From the NCBI RefSeq assembly GCF_021608225.1, contig NZ_JAKIJS010000001.1:2480001-2544000 (forward strand): a stretch of DNA of 64,000 nt, written 5' to 3'. How positions within the stretch are numbered: position 1 is the first letter of the stretch; each line of letters begins with the position of its first letter. Under the pieces are notes generated by a model, which did no database searches, was not told the DNA's origin, and saw nothing but the letters and a program-made list of their open reading frames with translations. Source of the DNA: Pseudalkalibacillus berkeleyi (GTDB lineage Bacteria; Bacillota; Bacilli; Bacillales; Fictibacillaceae). Shown in pieces: positions 60,823 through 64,000 of this stretch. Both the position numbers and the translations under genes were made by a program.

Positions 60823-61848
60823 ATGCTTGTATCTGTAGTGATGGCGGTTTTTAACGGTGAAAATTATTTAAAAGAATCAATCGATAGTGTCCTCCAGCAG
60901 ACCTATCGTAACTTCGAATTGATTATTGTTAATGACGGCTCAACAGATCAAACAAGATACATATTAAGTCAAATTAATGATAATAGAGTCCAAGTCATTC
61001 ATTTAGAATCAAATGTTGGTTCAGCAAATGCTTTAAATAAAGGCATTAGTACAGCGAAGGGCGATTGGATTGCGATCCAAGATGCTGATGATAGAAGTCT
61101 TCCTACGAGATTAGAAGAACAAGTGAAATATGTTTTTGACCACCCAAATATTGTTGCTGTTGGGGCGTTGAAAGCATGCATAAGTGGACGTTTAGAAATT
61201 CCAAAGGAAAAGCTAAAAAGAGAAGAACATGGTAATTTTTTAGTTGATCCAGAACATATGAGATTGAACCGTTTTTACATTAATCCACTATGCCATGGGT
61301 CAGTCATGTTTTCAAAAGCAGTTTTCCAAAGAATCGGCGGTTATGATCCTACTTATCAAATATGCTATGATTATGACCTTTGGATGAGGATGTTTGAAGA
61401 AGGGCCTCTTCATAAATTGCCAAAAGTTTTATATGAGTATCGCATCCATGATGATTCTATAAGCAAGGGAAATGACGGAGTAATAAATGAAGATTGGATT
61501 GTCGTAGGAAAACACATTAAATCTATTGTATCGGAAAACAACAAAGGCCTCGTTCCAAAGTTTGCTGTTCTTGGAAATGATCATGCATGCAGAGAATTCA
61601 AGCGCACAGCTGAAGTCTGCCATATTAATGTTGCACAATACATCGTTCAAGTAAGTGAAAATACGAAACAGAAAATTTTTCAGGATTATTTGGCTGGTAA
61701 CATTGATGCGGTCATTTTACTTGAAGGCGTACAGTTCTTAACCTTATTTCAGACATTATTTCAGACATTATTTCAGACATTACAAAGGAAAGGGATGGAA
61801 TGGAATAAGGATTTATTTAAAATTTGGGCGGGGTACTTGTATAGTTAA
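60823..61848 (+). CDS. Family 2 glycosyltransferase with C-terminal extension
   Basis: The 341-residue product has a GT-A domain (about 1-220): VSVVMAVFNGENYLKESIDS, IIVNDGSTD, NKGISTAKGDWIAIQDADD with the Asp-x-Asp-like metal motif, and YDYDLWMRM. Residues about 245-341 form a separate alpha/beta region (KFAVLGNDHACREF, GNIDAVILLEG) shared with the neighbour at 61850-62827. Close to the end a 12-bp tandem repeat encodes LFQTLFQTLFQT. No signal or membrane segment is present. The ATG follows GAGGAGG. It probably builds a surface or spore glycan; the acceptor is unknown. Confidence 0.87.
   Translation: MLVSVVMAVFNGENYLKESIDSVLQQTYRNFELIIVNDGSTDQTRYILSQINDNRVQVIHLESNVGSANALNKGISTAKGDWIAIQDADDRSLPTRLEEQVKYVFDHPNIVAVGALKACISGRLEIPKEKLKREEHGNFLVDPEHMRLNRFYINPLCHGSVMFSKAVFQRIGGYDPTYQICYDYDLWMRMFEEGPLHKLPKVLYEYRIHDDSISKGNDGVINEDWIVVGKHIKSIVSENNKGLVPKFAVLGNDHACREFKRTAEVCHINVAQYIVQVSENTKQKIFQDYLAGNIDAVILLEGVQFLTLFQTLFQTLFQTLQRKGMEWNKDLFKIWAGYLYS
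61744..61782 (+). repeat. 12-bp tandem repeat inside the glycosyltransferase
   Basis: TTATTTCAGACA occurs three times in a row plus three bases of a fourth. It is in frame and encodes LFQT units. The paralogue has no such repeat. Confidence 0.95.
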
Positions 61849-61849
61849 A

Positions 61850-62827
61850 TTATAAATCCGTCCAAACTTTAAAGAGGTTTTGATTCTTAGTCCATCCATT
61901 TTGGATTAGTTGATTAAACATCCTGTTATAACGGTTAGTGTCTAAAAAAATGATGGCATCGACCTGATTGGAATTTAGTTCTACCGGTTTTGGATCGTAT
62001 AAGTAATCAACAATTTGAAATTGGCTATCCATCACCACATGTTCCTCATATTTTTTACAATTTTCCTTTGAACCAATAATGATAAATGTAGGATGATTGA
62101 TACCTTTCTTAACAAATTGCCTAATAATATCACTCGTAATGAGCTTCCAAATCTGAATATACATGGTCAGGTTATTTCTCTGACTAATTGAACCATGGTG
62201 AACACGATACTGATACAAACATTTTGGCAGTTTATAAGCCCTATCCTTATTTAGCATCCTTAACCACAAATCATAGTCCTGACAAATACGATAGTCTGGA
62301 TCATAACCACCAACTTCGTAAAAAAGGGCTTTCGAATACATCACGGAACCATGACAAAATGGACACCCTAAGTATCTGTTGTCCATAATCTCCTGATGGG
62401 ACTGACTATAATTAAAACCAGACGCCATATTGATTAGTTGTCTTAAGGGAATTTTTTGTTTACCAGGGATACATTCGACAAGGGAACTAACAATCCGAAC
62501 ATCTGTATTCTGCTTTATGAAGTTCACTTGATGTTCAATTCTCGTAGGCATACTGATGTCATCAGCATCCTGTATCGCAATCCAATTTCCTTTCGACATA
62601 CTAATTGCCAAGTTCAACCCTATTGGTGTCCCCCTGTTTTCTTTTTGATGAATAATCTGGACTCGGTTATCTTTTATGGAGTCAAGTAAGTCTTGGGTAC
62701 CGTCGGTTGAACCATCATTGACGATAATGAACTCTATATTTTTGTATGATTGCGTTAAGATGCTTTCCACAGCTTCGATCAAGTAATCTTCCCCATTAAA
62801 TACGCTCATTACAACACTGATTAGCAT
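61850..62827 (-). CDS. Family 2 glycosyltransferase, tail-to-tail paralogue
   Basis: The 325-residue product matches its neighbour along its whole length: ISVVMSVFNGEDYLIEAVES, FIIVNDGSTDGTQDL, LAISMSKGNWIAIQDADD, CHGSVMYSKA, ICQDYDLWLRM, and the C-terminal region TFIIIGSKENCKKYEE and VDAIIFLDTNRYNRMFNQL. I chose the ATG at 62827 after GGGGAGGGG; the longer frame to 62887 lacks a site. The two genes converge with one base between their stop codons. Both are probably cytosolic enzymes of the same glycan pathway. Confidence 0.87.
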   Translation of the reverse strand: MLISVVMSVFNGEDYLIEAVESILTQSYKNIEFIIVNDGSTDGTQDLLDSIKDNRVQIIHQKENRGTPIGLNLAISMSKGNWIAIQDADDISMPTRIEHQVNFIKQNTDVRIVSSLVECIPGKQKIPLRQLINMASGFNYSQSHQEIMDNRYLGCPFCHGSVMYSKALFYEVGGYDPDYRICQDYDLWLRMLNKDRAYKLPKCLYQYRVHHGSISQRNNLTMYIQIWKLITSDIIRQFVKKGINHPTFIIIGSKENCKKYEEHVVMDSQFQIVDYLYDPKPVELNSNQVDAIIFLDTNRYNRMFNQLIQNGWTKNQNLFKVWTDL

Positions 62828-62918
62828 ATTACCCCTCCCCATATCCTTACACACTATGTATAATATGGTTATTCGACAAATGCTCAATTTGAACCATTAA
62901 GGAATAGGAGTTGATTTA

Positions 62919-63881
62919 TTGATAAAGTTACCGCGTAAAGAACCTCTATGGATTCCAGCTTTAACCGCCCTGACCTACAGATGCCCTCCCTCACATCCGA
63001 ATTTTTCATTGATTGAAATAGATTTAGCAAAACACAAAACAGGATATCGTGGTGAACTCACTCTTGGCTATTACTTAGCATACCTTCCCCCAAAAGAAAC
63101 CTCGATTTTTAATGGCCTCAGATTATTTGATACCCTTCACTTTTTTCAAATGGATACAGTAATTTTGACGCCAACATTCATCCTCATTGTGGAAGTGAAA
63201 AACATTTCCGGAAGAGTCAAATTTGATGATGTAAAACAAATGATTCGAACGCTTGATGGTAAGGAAGAAGGCTTTCTGAATCCATTTTTACAGGTTGAGT
63301 GGCAGAAGGAAAAATTGAAAAGGTGGCTCGACCAACACAAGTTCCCAGAGATACCAATTAAACACCATATCGTTATCAGTAATCCTTCAACGATTATCGA
63401 ACCTTCAGCACATATCCCCACAAACTTAACACCCGCTGCCAACATTTATTTCGCAATAGAAGATCTCAAAAATGCACATCCAATAGAAGTGATGAAAAAA
63501 GAACAGATTCGCAAACTCTCCCGCTTATTTATAAAAAAGCACACCCCATACGTACCTGATGTAATGGAAAAATACAAATTAATTAAGGAAGATTTACGCA
63601 CAGGAATCTACTGCCCAGCTTGTAAACAATTGGCGATCAAGCGAAAACAAGGTCGCTGGGTATGCTCAGAATGTGAGATAGACCGTGAGAATGCTCACAT
63701 TGAAGTGTTAAAGGAATACAAACTTTTACTGGGTCCCACGATTAGTGCTGCTGAGTTCCAGTGGTTTGCCGGACTACCTTCACAGCTCATGGCTCGACGG
63801 ATTTTACAATCGATGGACCTCCAAGTCATTGGGAAGAATAAAGGTACAAGATATGTGCTCCCAAACTGGGATGATCGATAA
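62919..63881 (+). CDS. NERD-domain protein with C-terminal zinc ribbon
   Basis: The 320-residue product has an N-terminal NERD (nuclease-related) domain (about 40-165): TGYRGELTLGYYLAYLP, FQMDTVILTP with Asp, and LIVEVKNISGRVKF with the Glu-x-Lys pair typical of PD-(D/E)XK-like nucleases. A four-Cys zinc ribbon follows (CPAC and CSEC, about 230-250), then a short helical end. The start is TTG at 62919 behind TAGGAG. The biochemical function of NERD proteins is mostly unproven. The stop codon lies inside the first unit of a CGATAAA array. A broken paralogue is at 31200-32150. Confidence 0.87.
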   Translation: MIKLPRKEPLWIPALTALTYRCPPSHPNFSLIEIDLAKHKTGYRGELTLGYYLAYLPPKETSIFNGLRLFDTLHFFQMDTVILTPTFILIVEVKNISGRVKFDDVKQMIRTLDGKEEGFLNPFLQVEWQKEKLKRWLDQHKFPEIPIKHHIVISNPSTIIEPSAHIPTNLTPAANIYFAIEDLKNAHPIEVMKKEQIRKLSRLFIKKHTPYVPDVMEKYKLIKEDLRTGIYCPACKQLAIKRKQGRWVCSECEIDRENAHIEVLKEYKLLLGPTISAAEFQWFAGLPSQLMARRILQSMDLQVIGKNKGTRYVLPNWDDR

Positions 63882-63990
63882 AATTGGAGATTTGCACGAT
63901 AAATTCCGAGTTTTGATCGATAAAATTCAAGTTTTGCACGATAAATTCCCAACTTTGCACGATAAAATCCAAGTTTTGCACGATAACCGC
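63876..63990 (+). repeat. CGATAAA array 4 (21-bp period, five units)
   Basis: Five 21-bp units begin CGATAAA, followed by a partial one. The triplets before the CGATAA cores are GAT, GCA, GAT, GCA, GCA, GCA, the same order as array 1 at 6486. The first core provides the TAA stop of the NERD gene. Confidence 0.92.
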
Positions 63991-64000
63991 AACTAACCAC

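Noticed and set aside
63876-63990. CRISPR array or coding heptad repeats in the CGATAAA arrays
   Set aside because: Units are too short and lack spacers of usual size. The LHDKF-like frames exist only because 21 is a multiple of three, and array 3 has a 20-bp period.

Overview
The window is ordinary chromosomal DNA of a Bacillaceae bacterium (Bacillus-like, moderately low GC). The gene order matches that found around the Bacillus subtilis glycolytic, histidine and uvr loci: smpB-rnr-est-secG; eno-pgm-tpiA-pgk-gapA-cggR; sigL; clpP; crh-whiA-yvcK-rapZ-yvcI; trxB; a TPR gene; hisIFAHBDGZ; yvoF-ppaX-yvoD-lgt-hprK; yvlD-yvlB; uvrA-uvrB; csbA. Genus and species cannot be fixed from sequence alone. 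Most genes lie on the minus strand, so operons are read from high to low coordinates.

Layout. 1-6.1 kb: trans-translation and RNA decay (smpB, rnr), two alpha/beta hydrolases, secG, and the UV endonuclease uvsE. 6.2-14.9 kb: an unrecognised 59-residue gene, then the central glycolytic operon under CggR, whose promoter and operator are visible, and a glutaredoxin-like gene. 15-20 kb: sigL, a cupredoxin lipoprotein, an LCP cell-wall ligase, and clpP with a CtsR-type operator. 20-23.4 kb: phenylalanine hydroxylase behind a tyrosine-specifier T-box, and catE. 23.5-31 kb: a PilZ protein, the crh-to-yvcI cluster, trxB and a TPR protein. 31-39 kb: a NERD-domain gene broken by an amber codon, and the complete his operon. 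39-45 kb: a decayed Ca2+/H+ antiporter, yvoF-ppaX-yvoD-lgt-hprK, and a GNAT gene with an internal stop. 45-54 kb: a P1B-4 metal ATPase behind a PerR-like box, yvl genes, uvrA and uvrB. 54-64 kb: a lipoprotein, an AIM24 protein, a chemoreceptor/CheW pair, a LuxR-type regulator, a TauE-family permease, csbA, two tail-to-tail glycosyltransferases and an intact NERD/zinc-ribbon gene.

The genes connect functionally. HprK, Crh, YvcK, RapZ and CggR all belong to the carbon-flux control of the glycolytic operon encoded here. SmpB, RNase R and ClpP serve RNA and protein quality control. UvrA, UvrB and UvsE serve repair of UV damage.

The most unusual content is intergenic: at least six families of short repeats. 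Four arrays with a CGATAAA core have 20-21 bp periods, and two of them share the same order of unit variants. An unrelated array also has a 21-bp period. There is one 52-bp tandem array with an inverted repeat in every unit, and several 100-300 bp elements with inverted ends, one of which lies between the T-box and phhA. No tRNA, rRNA, CRISPR array, transposase or prophage gene was seen.
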